Source: Spirochaetota bacterium (GTDB lineage Bacteria > Spirochaetota > UBA4802 > UBA5368). Taken from it: a stretch of 64,000 bases of DNA. The notes beneath the pieces are model-generated. The model saw nothing but the letters and a program-made list of their open reading frames with translations, did not search any database and was not told the origin of the DNA. A program made the position numbers and the translations under genes. This document shows, in pieces, positions 35,691 through 44,272 of the stretch (position 1 is its first letter; every line of letters begins with the position of its first letter). The stretch is taken from the NCBI GenBank assembly GCA_035477215.1, contig DATIKU010000014.1, forward strand, positions 124,001-188,000, written 5' to 3'.

Positions 35691-37340
35691 TCAGTCGAAC
35701 ACCATACCTTCGATCAAGGCGTCGGGTATTGACGGCGCCGCGGCCCTCACGTCGCCGGGGCCGGCGAACGGGCGGCGCAGTATCAGTTCGCTCGCGCTTT
35801 TTTTCCCCACCCCCGAAATAAGCTCAAGCGCTTTGGCGGGCAGGGAGTTTATCCCGAGCGGAAAGGGCAGGGCGGCCACCGAGCGCTCGCGGTGGCCGAC
35901 CACCATCACGTCCACGAAGCTTTTCAGCGGCAGCGCTACGGGGATCGTCGCGGTTATCGAATAACTGGCGATCTGCTTGGCCAGCGAATACGCGTGGCGC
36001 CGCTCCTCCACCAGCGCCTCGCGCAAAATGGTGCCCGCGGGGTACACGCGCGCGAGCATGACCCGGTCGATCTCGTCGCGAATCCTCTTCTTGTAGTACT
36101 CGTAGCGGTTGCGGAGCTTCGCCGGAGGCTCGCGGAAGGCCTCGCCGGCGGCGGTGCCGGGATAGGGGAGGAGCTTTCGGATGTTGATGCGCTTCACCAT
36201 AAGTCCGGCTCCGGCGATCGCCGCGAGCCCCTCGAAATTCATGCGGAAGGTATCCATGCCCTCGCCCGGAAGTCCGTGGATCAGGTTGATGCCGGGCAGA
36301 AGCACCGGGAGCCCCTCCACGCGCCGTCCGCCGATGTCGTTTATCAGGCGAACGACGTCGAGAAGCTCCTTCGCGTTCACCTTGAGGTTGTTGCGCTTGA
36401 TGACGGTCGGGTCGAGCGATTCGACGCCCAGCGCTATCGTGTCGCCGGGCGTCACCGCGTCGGCGATGGCCGAAAGAATGGCCGAAGATTCCTCCGGGAA
36501 ATTGGCGATGGTGCCGGGGTTGCCGTTGTCGATGTTGAGCACCCGTATCGCCCCGGAGTCCCTCCGCTCTCTAAGCCCGCCGAAGAGCCCGCGTACCGAA
36601 TCGATCGAGGGCCGCGGGAAACCGTTTCTGAAATCCTCGAAGGGCGTTTTGTACTGAAAGATGTCGGCCTGTCGCCCTATGCGGAAGCGCGAAACGCCGG
36701 CGGCGATCAGCGCGTCGATTTCGGCGAGGATGTCCTCCTCGTCGCGGAATTCCAGCCGGTGCGTCGCGCCTTCCGGGCAGAACGAGCAGTGGGAGAGGCG
36801 CGGACAGCCCCGGTAGGTCTCGATCTCGCAGATAAGGCGCGGATGGTCGGGATGCAGACGCACGAGCGCGGCCCCATCAACGCTCCAGCGTGCTATCTGT
36901 GCGGCGGTGCGCCGCCCGTCGGAGGGTTCGCCATGCGCCCGGGTGTGCGCGTACAGCTCGATATCGCAGAGAACGCTCACGCAGTTGGGCCCGCAATCAC
37001 GGGCGATGAGTGGCGCAATCATCCCCCCCGCCGCGAACTCCTGGCGCGGGTTGCCCTCGATGACCCTTACTATCTCTGCCGTGGTGCCGATGCGGTGGCC
37101 GAGATACTTTCCCGGGACCACCGCGCCGCCGATGATGAAGGCCGCGCCGTAACGGTCGTCGAGCCGGTACTCCGTCGACCTGAGCGCATCGATCGTCAGG
37201 TAGTCGATCGATGCGGGTGCTACGCCGGCGTGTAGCAGGGCGCCGTAGACGTAGCGCGGGTAGGGGGCGACGAACGGTGGCACGCCCAGGCAGGCGGGTT
37301 CGTCAACATAGCAGTCGAGTATGAGGAATCGCTCACCCAT
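35691..37340 (-). CDS. Radical SAM protein with C-terminal helix-hairpin-helix (COG1031-like)
   Basis: A 549-residue Fe-S enzyme. The cluster motif is atypical, RGCPRLSHCSFC (C-x5-C-x2-C), followed by FRIGRQADIF and a barrel ending with the NLIHGLPGEG and KRINIRKLLPYPGT segments. The end contains a helix-hairpin-helix (LPAKALELISGVGKKSASELI) that may touch nucleic acid. From memory this matches the COG1031 family, best known from archaea. The ATG at 37340 overlaps the end of the HD gene; an earlier start at 37361 is possible. Substrate unknown; the HhH suggests RNA or DNA modification. Confidence 0.8.
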   Translation of the reverse strand: MGERFLILDCYVDEPACLGVPPFVAPYPRYVYGALLHAGVAPASIDYLTIDALRSTEYRLDDRYGAAFIIGGAVVPGKYLGHRIGTTAEIVRVIEGNPRQEFAAGGMIAPLIARDCGPNCVSVLCDIELYAHTRAHGEPSDGRRTAAQIARWSVDGAALVRLHPDHPRLICEIETYRGCPRLSHCSFCPEGATHRLEFRDEEDILAEIDALIAAGVSRFRIGRQADIFQYKTPFEDFRNGFPRPSIDSVRGLFGGLRERRDSGAIRVLNIDNGNPGTIANFPEESSAILSAIADAVTPGDTIALGVESLDPTVIKRNNLKVNAKELLDVVRLINDIGGRRVEGLPVLLPGINLIHGLPGEGMDTFRMNFEGLAAIAGAGLMVKRINIRKLLPYPGTAAGEAFREPPAKLRNRYEYYKKRIRDEIDRVMLARVYPAGTILREALVEERRHAYSLAKQIASYSITATIPVALPLKSFVDVMVVGHRERSVAALPFPLGINSLPAKALELISGVGKKSASELILRRPFAGPGDVRAAAPSIPDALIEGMVFD

Positions 37341-37911
37341 CCCCGCGTTCCGTGAGGCCAAAGACCACGCGCGTGCCGGTCCTCATGAAGCGGGCGATCT
37401 TATCCTCGACCGCGCGCGCGTATTCGAGATTTTTGCGGATGAGGGTCACGCGCTCCGGCGTGGTGCCGTAGCGGCCAACGAGGTCCGCCACCCGCTCGTC
37501 GAGCGTAACGACGACGTCGTGCATCACGCGCTTGTCGGCGTAATAGACGATCTCCTTTTCGAGGAGCGGCCCGTCCGGGTCGAAATCTTTAAGAAAGACA
37601 TGCTGCTCGACGATTTCGGCGACGCGACTCATGCCGAGCGCGCGCATAAGCGCCCCGCCCGATTCGTCGTGGCGCTCCCTTGTCTCGAGCGAGCGTGTTT
37701 TGGCGATGTCGTGAAGGAGGGCCGAGGCGATCACAAGGTCCCGGTCGACCGTCGTGCCGTCTTTCAGGTCGTCGGCTATCGACGCGGCGACGCGCATCAC
37801 CTGTTCGGAGTGTTCGACGATGTTGGGGAGCATGCCATGCTCCGCGATGAGCAATCGGCACTCGGCTTCGGAAGGGACGCGGTCGTGTTTCGTTTCGCTT
37901 TCAGTTTTCAT
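37333..37911 (-). CDS. HD-domain phosphohydrolase
   Basis: A 192-residue cytoplasmic metal-dependent hydrolase candidate. The HD signature is HSEQVMRVA, LLHDIAK and EQHVFLK, with the final Asp region farther on, all within residues 30-140. Small HD proteins act on nucleotides, cyclic nucleotides or phosphorylated metabolites. AGGTGG precedes the ATG at 37911. Its stop overlaps the start of the radical SAM gene, so the two are translationally coupled and may act on the same molecule. Confidence 0.85.
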   Translation of the reverse strand: MKTESETKHDRVPSEAECRLLIAEHGMLPNIVEHSEQVMRVAASIADDLKDGTTVDRDLVIASALLHDIAKTRSLETRERHDESGGALMRALGMSRVAEIVEQHVFLKDFDPDGPLLEKEIVYYADKRVMHDVVVTLDERVADLVGRYGTTPERVTLIRKNLEYARAVEDKIARFMRTGTRVVFGLTERGDG

Positions 37912-38006
37912 CTTGGGCCACCTGTCATGTCGCCGCGGTAGCGTGGAGCGCGGCCGGGCCGCGAGGATGCGCGGTCGCACGGCGGGTGCTGCAAGGGCCC
38001 GCGCCC

Positions 38007-38603
38007 CTACGATGCCCGCAGCGCAGCCTGCTCCTCGCCGTCGGCGGAAGGGAAGAGCGCGTTCGGTCGCGTTTCGACGATCATCCCCGCCACGGCCGCT
38101 TCGTTCCCGAGGCCCGAAAGAATGAATTCGGGGACCGCACCCATCGTTATGTAGCGGTTCCGGGTTTCGACGGGAAGATGCTTGAAGTCCCGGACCCGCC
38201 CCCTGCACGCGGCGCTGCTGCACTGGCAGCGCATCTCCCAGAAATCCTCGTCCATGGAGGTGGAATAGTCAAAGGTTATTTCATCGCCCGCGGCGATCTG
38301 CCTGATGGCGAAGAGATACGCCCGGCCCGCCTCTATCTTCAGTCCGCAGTTGGGGTCGCAGGAGTGGTTGATGAAGTTGTCCGCCGTTTCGGTCGGTCCA
38401 AGGAACAGGTTCCGGTCAATCTGCAGAAAGTGGTTGTTGTCGGGGTCGACGTGGCTGATGTATTCGTTGCGGCTGAACCTGCCGCCGCCGAATTCGATGA
38501 TGCACGAGCCCGCGCCGAAGTCCTCAAGCGCGAAAACCGACCGTCCCCGCCCGGTCTGGCCTATCGCGAGACGCTCTCCCGAAGAAATTAATCCTTCCTC
38601 CAT
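38007..38603 (-). CDS. SET-domain protein (putative lysine methyltransferase)
   Basis: A 198-residue protein built almost entirely from a SET domain (about 15-130). The S-adenosylmethionine and knot motifs NFINHSCDPNC and GDEITFDYS are intact. They are followed by a post-SET-like CQCSSAACRG that, with the Cys of the knot motif, could bind zinc. SET proteins in bacteria are uncommon and scattered, with protein lysine methylation shown in a few cases. It precedes the HD-radical SAM pair on the same strand with a 95-base gap. Confidence 0.9.
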   Translation of the reverse strand: MEEGLISSGERLAIGQTGRGRSVFALEDFGAGSCIIEFGGGRFSRNEYISHVDPDNNHFLQIDRNLFLGPTETADNFINHSCDPNCGLKIEAGRAYLFAIRQIAAGDEITFDYSTSMDEDFWEMRCQCSSAACRGRVRDFKHLPVETRNRYITMGAVPEFILSGLGNEAAVAGMIVETRPNALFPSADGEEQAALRAS

Positions 38604-38921
38604 AAGGCGGACGACGCCACCCCTCCTTGAACATTAGCATAGACCGAACCAACCGCTAAAACCGTATTTTACCCGCACGCGGCAGGGAAGGAGCCGGCAA
38701 ATAAAACCGCATTTCGCATATAATAGCGCTCCACCCCATTGATGTGGGAAAGAGCGCTCGTGCATGAGTACCGGTCGTTTAATTGTGAGTAATGGAGGAA
38801 CAGGCAGGGGATTTGTCAATGTAATTTCATCGGTATTTTGGTTTTCGATGTAAATCCGGCGGCGGCAAATAAAAAAGAAGGCGGTTTGAACCGCCTTCCC
38901 ATACTCGTCTGACGGGGGATG
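38604..38921. other. Intergenic region with hairpins
   Basis: 318 bases. Contains the terminator of the 46-codon gene at 38866-38898 and a larger stem at 38725-38758 (AGCGCTC/GAGCGCT outer arms with an inner CCAC/TGTGGG-type stem). The latter has no T-run. No other gene is seen. Confidence 0.5.
38866..38898 (-). terminator. Intrinsic terminator of the 46-residue gene
   Basis: GAAGGCGGTT and AACCGCCTTC (38877-38898) form a 10-bp stem around a 2-base centre. Read leftward, TTTTTTATTT follows directly. It lies 24 bases beyond the stop of the small gene. Confidence 0.85.
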
Positions 38922-39062
38922 TCAGAGCATTATATGCTTAGCCAGGAAGTGCTCGTCCACGTTCTCCCGAGTGGGCTTGTCAAGCTCGTTGAAGATGGTT
39001 TCGGTGCGGCGATAATAATCGCACCGGTCATCGATACAGAAAGACTCAATAATGTTTTTCAT
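38922..39062 (-). CDS. 46-residue small protein of unknown function
   Basis: A soluble, charged mini-protein beginning MKNIIESFCIDDRCDYY, with two cysteines five residues apart, and ending AKHIML. It is supported by a complete expression unit rather than by similarity: a promoter (TTGACC, 17 bases, TATACT), a perfect AGGAGG six bases before the ATG, and a strong terminator 24 bases after the stop. No signal peptide or membrane helix. The helix-rich middle has an acidic bias. It could be a protein-binding regulator or a redox/metal mini-protein; neither can be shown. Confidence 0.75.
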   Translation of the reverse strand: MKNIIESFCIDDRCDYYRRTETIFNELDKPTRENVDEHFLAKHIML

Positions 39063-39139
39063 GTCCTGCCTCCTCGACAGCAATCGTTCCACGTTCCAAA
39101 GCCATGGTTAACCCTGAAACAAAGAACATAAGATAATTA

Positions 39140-39168
39140 AGTATATTATAAAATACGAGAATGGTCAA
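39140..39168 (-). promoter_or_regulatory. Promoter of the 46-residue gene
   Basis: Read leftward: TTGACC (39168-39163), a 17-base spacer, TATACT (39145-39140). About 75 bases separate it from the ATG. Confidence 0.75.
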
Positions 39169-39224
39169 GATAAAATTCAAAAAATTTATTGCAATAATTG
39201 CGGTAAATAGCACAATTATTTTCC

Positions 39225-40361
39225 ATGAATACCGTAAAGCTTTTGCAGTCGCCCGCCGTCTTCGCCGGAAAGGCGATTCCCAACAGGCTCGCGGCGCAGG
39301 CGATGGAGATCAATTCGGCGGGTCCCGGCGGATCCGTGAGCGGCGCGGTACTTGCGCGGTATGCCTCGCTCGCCGCGGGCGGCTGGGGCGTGGTAATCGT
39401 CGAAGCGGTCTCGATCACCGCCGACTCGCTTGCGCGGTTGAATGGGCTGGTGCTCAACGGAAAGACCATCGACGGGTTCAGGCGCCTGGTGGATTCGTTC
39501 AGGGCGGCGAGTCCCGATTCGCTTTTTATCATCCAGCTTACCCACGCGGGCCGCATGGCCGGGAGCTTTTCCCGGCCCGTCAGGGTCTTCGGTGATGACG
39601 ATACCATCCCCTGCCTTTCCACGGCCGAGCTCGATACGGTAAGTTCGCTGCACGGCGATTCGGTCAGGCTTGCGGCCAAGGCGGGCTTTGACGGGGTCGA
39701 GATCAAGGCCTGCCACGGCTATCTCGGCGGTGAACTGCTCCGCCCGATGAACGATCGCGACGACATCTGGGGCGGGGGCCCGGCGAACAGGGCGCGCCTG
39801 GTTTCCACGGCGGTGGCGGAGGCGAAGGCGCACCGGCCCGGCTTCATCGCCGGCGTCCGCGTCTCGCTCTACGAGGGCCTGCGCGGGGGCTGCGGTACGG
39901 CCGGCGCGGGGGACGTCATCGAGGACCTTTCGGGCATGCGCGCGGTGCTCGGCGCGATCGTCGGGGCGGGCGCGGATTACATCAACGTCTCGGCCGGCGT
40001 CCCGGCGCTCACGCCGCAGCTCACCCGCCCGGTGAAGGGAAACGCCTTCGACCTCTATCATCATTTTCGCTACGCGCGGACCGTAAAGGAATGGTTTCCG
40101 GAACTTGCCGTCATCGGCTCGGCCTATTCGACCGGCGGCGAATCGGCGGCCGCATACGCCGAGGAGAACATCGCCGCCGGCGGGGTCGATGTCGCCGGCT
40201 TCGGGCGGCAGAACCTCGCCGATCCGCTTTTCCCGCGCAAACTCGCCCAGGGTTCGGACGATATTGATTACTGCACGCTCTGCGGCGGCTGCTCGAAGCT
40301 CCTGAAAAACCAGGAGCCGGTTCGCTGCACCACCTATCCGCGTACGGCGGAGGCGACGTGA
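39225..40361 (+). CDS. NADH:flavin oxidoreductase (Old Yellow Enzyme family)
   Basis: A 378-residue FMN TIM-barrel enzyme. IQLTHAGRM, GFDGVEIKACHGYL and the downstream ADYINVSAG segment are standard OYE motifs. The C-terminus CTLCGGCSKLLKNQEPVRC gives the four cysteines (C-x2-C-x2-C-x12-C) that hold a 4Fe-4S cluster in the 2,4-dienoyl-CoA reductase branch, but the FAD/NADPH domains of that branch are absent. No Shine-Dalgarno precedes the ATG. It is the first gene of a rightward catabolic cluster; its stop overlaps the LacI start by 4 bases. Role probably reduction or oxidation of an unsaturated or keto intermediate. Confidence 0.85.
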   Translation: MNTVKLLQSPAVFAGKAIPNRLAAQAMEINSAGPGGSVSGAVLARYASLAAGGWGVVIVEAVSITADSLARLNGLVLNGKTIDGFRRLVDSFRAASPDSLFIIQLTHAGRMAGSFSRPVRVFGDDDTIPCLSTAELDTVSSLHGDSVRLAAKAGFDGVEIKACHGYLGGELLRPMNDRDDIWGGGPANRARLVSTAVAEAKAHRPGFIAGVRVSLYEGLRGGCGTAGAGDVIEDLSGMRAVLGAIVGAGADYINVSAGVPALTPQLTRPVKGNAFDLYHHFRYARTVKEWFPELAVIGSAYSTGGESAAAYAEENIAAGGVDVAGFGRQNLADPLFPRKLAQGSDDIDYCTLCGGCSKLLKNQEPVRCTTYPRTAEAT

Positions 40362-41371
40362 CTCCGCATCGGCCCAGGGGACTGGGCGACATCGCGCGAG
40401 CGTGCGGCGTTTCGGCAAGCACCGTCTCGCGCGTACTCAGCAACGCCCCCGGCATCGCCTCCGGCACGCGGCGCAGGGTGCTCGAGGCCGTCGAGGCGGG
40501 CGAGTTCTCTCCCCGCAGGCGCCGCCGCCGCATCAGCCGAAGCGCCATTCGTCTCACGGTCGTCATTCCCGGACGTCAGCGGCTCGCCACCAATCCCTTC
40601 TTCGACCCCGGCGAACTCATCGTCGCCATCAACAACGCCTTCAATGACATCCCCCGCGAGGTGTCGCTTCTCACCTACGACGACCTGGCCCGGAGTCTCG
40701 ATTCGGCCGGGTCGGCGATAGACGGCTTCATCTTCGCCTTCGGCGAAATCGACGACGACCTGCGCCAACGGCTGCGCGCGGGCGATGTTCCCTATATCTT
40801 TCTCAACCGCGTGCGCGAGGGCGAAAGCTCGATATCGTGCAACAATTTCAAGGGCATGCTCCGCCTGGGACGGCACCTGCTCGGCCGCGGCTATCGCCGC
40901 GTGGGCTACCTTGACTGCGCCGATAACGTTATCAACGCCGACCGCTATCGGGGCTTTCTTGTCGCAATGATGGAGGGCGGCATCGACGGCTACGGCGCGA
41001 ACGTGTACCGGGCCGGAGAAATCGCCGCCGTAGACGGGAAGGCGGCCTCGTTCTTCGCCGACTGTAAATGCGACGCGGTGATGTGCTTCAACGACAATTT
41101 CGCCATCCGCCTCATCTCCCTTTTCCGCGAGATGGGTTTGCGCGTGCCCGGCGATATCGCCGTCACCGGTTTCGACCGCTCGCCCGCGCAGGCGCTCTTC
41201 CGGCCCTCGATCGCCACCATCAGCCTGTCCACCTACGAGATGGCCTTTCTGGCGGCGCGCTGGCTTCGCGACAACATCGAACAGCGCGAGGCGCGCACCA
41301 TGTGCCTGGAGGTGGAGGGAGCCTTTGTGGACGGCGAATCGGTGGGATGGAAGAGAGGCCGCGATGGATGA
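40358..41371 (+). CDS. LacI-family transcriptional regulator
   Basis: A 337-residue repressor. The N-terminal helix-turn-helix (GLGDIARACGVSASTVSRVLSNAPGI) and hinge helix region are followed by a periplasmic-binding-like effector domain (about 65-330; DGFIFAF, GRHLLGRGYRRVGYL, FNDNFAIRL, VPGDIAVTGFDRSP). An Arg-rich stretch after the HTH (SPRRRRRRISRS) is unusual. The start is GTG, overlapping the previous stop. It sits inside the cluster it likely controls; the effector should be the cluster's sugar or a derivative. Confidence 0.95.
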   Translation: MTPHRPRGLGDIARACGVSASTVSRVLSNAPGIASGTRRRVLEAVEAGEFSPRRRRRRISRSAIRLTVVIPGRQRLATNPFFDPGELIVAINNAFNDIPREVSLLTYDDLARSLDSAGSAIDGFIFAFGEIDDDLRQRLRAGDVPYIFLNRVREGESSISCNNFKGMLRLGRHLLGRGYRRVGYLDCADNVINADRYRGFLVAMMEGGIDGYGANVYRAGEIAAVDGKAASFFADCKCDAVMCFNDNFAIRLISLFREMGLRVPGDIAVTGFDRSPAQALFRPSIATISLSTYEMAFLAARWLRDNIEQREARTMCLEVEGAFVDGESVGWKRGRDG

Positions 41372-42152
41372 GCGCACCGGTAAAGGCAGGGTGGCGCTGG
41401 TCACCGGATCGACGGCCGGCATAGGCCGGGCAATCGCGCTCGCGCTTGCCGCGGACGGGTATGCGGTGGTGCTCAACGGCAGGCGCGACGCGGAGGCGGC
41501 CGAGGACGTCCGCGCCGAGGCCGAGCGGCTTTCCGGCGCGCCGGGCTGTGGCATCTACGTTTCGGCGGACGTCTCGGAAGCGGCGGGCCGCGCGGCGCTG
41601 TGCGACGCGGTCGAATCGCGTTTCGGAAGGCTCGACGTGCTCGTCAACAACGCCGGCGTCACCACCGGGGGGCGGTGCGACATGCTCGATCTCACCGAGG
41701 AGGCGATGCTTCGCGTACTGCGGACCAATCTGCTGGGACCGTTCCTGCTCAGCTCCGCGCTTTCGCGCCTCATGGAACGGGACGACGCTTTGCGCTATAT
41801 CGTCAACATCTCGTCGATTTCGGCCTACCTGCCGTCCGTAAACCGGGCCGACTACTGCTTATCCAAGGCCGGCATGGCCATGATGACGAAGCTCTTCGCC
41901 GTGCGCCTGGCCCCACACGGCGTGCGCGTCTTCGAGATACGGCCGGGCATCATCCGCACGGACATGACCGGACCGGTCGCGGCGAAGTACGATGCGCAGA
42001 TCGGCGGCGGCCTCCTGCCGCTTTCGCGCTGGGGCGGGCCGGATGATGTGGCGCGCGCGGTCCTCGCCGTGGTGCGGGGGCATCACGACTATTCCACGGG
42101 CGAGGTAATAAACGTGGACGGCGGGTTTCACATCAACAGGGGCGCACTGTAG
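41364..42152 (+). CDS. Short-chain dehydrogenase/reductase
   Basis: A 262-residue NAD(P)-dependent SDR. TGSTAGIGRAIA is the cofactor motif, NNAG follows, the catalytic Ser is in NISSIS, and YCLSKAG carries the Tyr and Lys. The end (GEVINVDGGFHINRG) is typical of classical SDRs. The nearest familiar types are sugar or uronate SDRs such as KduD, or 3-oxoacyl reductases; the context favours a carbohydrate substrate. The ATG at 41364 overlaps the LacI stop by 8 bases. Confidence 0.9.
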   Translation: MDERTGKGRVALVTGSTAGIGRAIALALAADGYAVVLNGRRDAEAAEDVRAEAERLSGAPGCGIYVSADVSEAAGRAALCDAVESRFGRLDVLVNNAGVTTGGRCDMLDLTEEAMLRVLRTNLLGPFLLSSALSRLMERDDALRYIVNISSISAYLPSVNRADYCLSKAGMAMMTKLFAVRLAPHGVRVFEIRPGIIRTDMTGPVAAKYDAQIGGGLLPLSRWGGPDDVARAVLAVVRGHHDYSTGEVINVDGGFHINRGAL

Positions 42153-42226
42153 CGGAAGACGTTTCAGCAATTATTCCAGGGTGCGGCGGATCATAATTTT
42201 CATTAAAATGACGGGTCGGACCGATT

Positions 42227-44227
42227 ATGGAAAAAAAACCCATCACCGTCGCGGGTAACGAATTCCCCCTCCATTCCGTGAGGGTGGCCGTTGTCGGTTC
42301 GGGCGCGGCGGCGCTGAACGCCGCGGTGCACCTTGCTCGCCTCGGCGTGGACGACGTCGCCATCGTCACCGAGCGCCTCGGCGCGGGCGTTTCGGCAAAC
42401 GCCGGATCGGACAAGCAGACTTATTACCGGCTCAATCCCGCCGACGACGCGGGGGATTCCGCGCGCGAGACGGCAAATCGGCTTTTCTCCGGCGGCTGCA
42501 TGCACGGCGACGTGGCGCTGGTGGAGGCCTCGCTTTCGCTTTTAGAGTTCCATCATCTCGCCTCGCTCGGCGTGCCATTCCCCTTCGACCGCTACGGCTC
42601 ACACGCCGCCTATCGCACCGACCACGACGAGAGAGCGCGCGGTTCCTCGGCCGGGCCCGGCACCTCGATCATGATGTACGAAAAGCTCCGCGACGAGGCC
42701 AAGCTCCTCGGCATCCCGGTGCTCGAGGGCCTCACGGTCGTCGACATCGTCACCGTGGACGACACCAACGGCCGCCGCGCCGCGGGCATCATCGCGATGG
42801 GCGGTGTTTCCGGCGCGGGTGCGCCATACAACCTGTGCGCGATCGGGGCCGACTATGTGGTGCTTGCCACGGGAGGGCCCGGCGCGCTCTACGCCGACAG
42901 CGTCTACCCGGCGTCGCAGGCCGGCTCGCTCGGCGCGGCCGTCGCCTCGGGCGCGGTGGCGCAGAACCTGTCCGAGTCGCAGTTCGGAATCGCGTCAAAG
43001 CGTCCGCGCTGGAACCTCTCCGGTTCGTACCAGCAGGCGCTGCCGCGCTATTACTCGACCGCTCCCGACGGAGGCGGCGAACGAGAGTTTCTCGCCGACT
43101 GCTTCCCCTCGGTGGAGGCGCTTCTCGCGGCGCAGTTTCGCAAGGGCTACGAGTGGCCCTTCGACGTAAAAAAAATTACCGGGCACGGTTCGTCCTGCGT
43201 CGACCTCCTGGTCTATTACGAATCGGTCGTGCGCGGCCGCCGCGTCTACATCGATTACCGCTCCAACCCCTCGTTTCCCGGCTCGGCCTTTGGAATCGAC
43301 GTCCTTCCGGCCGAAGCGCGCGACTACCTCGAGCGGTCGAACGCTGTCGGTAAAGCGCCGGTCGAGCGGCTCCTCGTGATGAATACGCCCGCATACGAAC
43401 TCTTCCTGAAGCATGGAATCGATCTCGCGCGCGAACCGCTCGAGATCGCCGTGTGCCATCAGCATGTAAACGGCGGACTCCGCGGCGATATCTGGTGGGA
43501 GTCGTCCGTACGGAATCTCTTCCCGGTGGGCGAGGCGAACGGCTCCCACGGCGTGTACCGTCCCGGAGGCGCGGCGCTCAACGCGGGGCAGGTCGGGGGG
43601 CTTCGCGCCGCGCAGATGATCGCGCACCGTGTTTCCGGCAAAGCGCCGGAGGGTGGGGACGGTCGAAGCGCCTCCGTACGCATCGCGCTAAAGGCCCGGA
43701 TACGCGAGTGCAGACGGGCGCTCGCGGCGAAACCGGCGGACCCGCGCGCAGAGCGCCTTGAATTGCAGCGGCGCATGTCGCGCGCCCTCGGCATACTGCG
43801 CGATCCTGCCGGGATCGAGCGCGCGATTGAGGAAAACGCCGGGGCGATGCGGCGCCACCGCGAGTCCGGTGTGGCGGCAGCGAAGGCGCTGCGGGATTTT
43901 TTAAAAAACGCCGACCTGCTTCTTGCGGAGCGCTTGTTCCTCGAGGCATCGAGGCTCGCGCTTTCGCGCATTGAGGGTGGGCGCGGCTCGTATCTGGTTG
44001 GGAGGATCGGGGATTTCCTCAAGATCGACGAGGAGGGACGGGCGCGCACGGTGTCGCCGCCGGTCCTCGGCGGCATGGCCCTCGGCGAGATCGTGGAGCT
44101 CTCGCTTGGTGGGGACGGACGCATCGACTCGCGCGTAGTTCCGGTTCGACCCATACCGCGAGAAACCATGTGGTTCGAGAGAGTCTGGAAGGAGTATATG
44201 GAAGGGAGCGTGTATACTCCGGATTGA
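42227..44227 (+). CDS. FAD-dependent oxidoreductase, fumarate reductase flavoprotein-like
   Basis: A 666-residue flavoprotein. The dinucleotide fold is VAVVGSGAAALNAAVHLA (about 19-36), VVLATGGPGALY follows, and the FAD region of the FrdA/SdhA family ends with GEANGSHGVYRPGGAALNAGQVGGLRAAQMIA, where family members read GE...G.HGANRLGGNSL. The usual catalytic Arg/His residues of fumarate reductase are not obviously kept, so the substrate is likely different. The helical C-terminal tail (about 490-620) is long. There is no signal peptide and no B-subunit gene nearby. In this cluster it may oxidise a carbohydrate hydroxyl or reduce an enoate. Confidence 0.8.
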   Translation: MEKKPITVAGNEFPLHSVRVAVVGSGAAALNAAVHLARLGVDDVAIVTERLGAGVSANAGSDKQTYYRLNPADDAGDSARETANRLFSGGCMHGDVALVEASLSLLEFHHLASLGVPFPFDRYGSHAAYRTDHDERARGSSAGPGTSIMMYEKLRDEAKLLGIPVLEGLTVVDIVTVDDTNGRRAAGIIAMGGVSGAGAPYNLCAIGADYVVLATGGPGALYADSVYPASQAGSLGAAVASGAVAQNLSESQFGIASKRPRWNLSGSYQQALPRYYSTAPDGGGEREFLADCFPSVEALLAAQFRKGYEWPFDVKKITGHGSSCVDLLVYYESVVRGRRVYIDYRSNPSFPGSAFGIDVLPAEARDYLERSNAVGKAPVERLLVMNTPAYELFLKHGIDLAREPLEIAVCHQHVNGGLRGDIWWESSVRNLFPVGEANGSHGVYRPGGAALNAGQVGGLRAAQMIAHRVSGKAPEGGDGRSASVRIALKARIRECRRALAAKPADPRAERLELQRRMSRALGILRDPAGIERAIEENAGAMRRHRESGVAAAKALRDFLKNADLLLAERLFLEASRLALSRIEGGRGSYLVGRIGDFLKIDEEGRARTVSPPVLGGMALGEIVELSLGGDGRIDSRVVPVRPIPRETMWFERVWKEYMEGSVYTPD

Positions 44228-44272
44228 GCGAACGTCAGGGCGCAAAACGTCACTGGCGGGAAGGAGGAAGAC

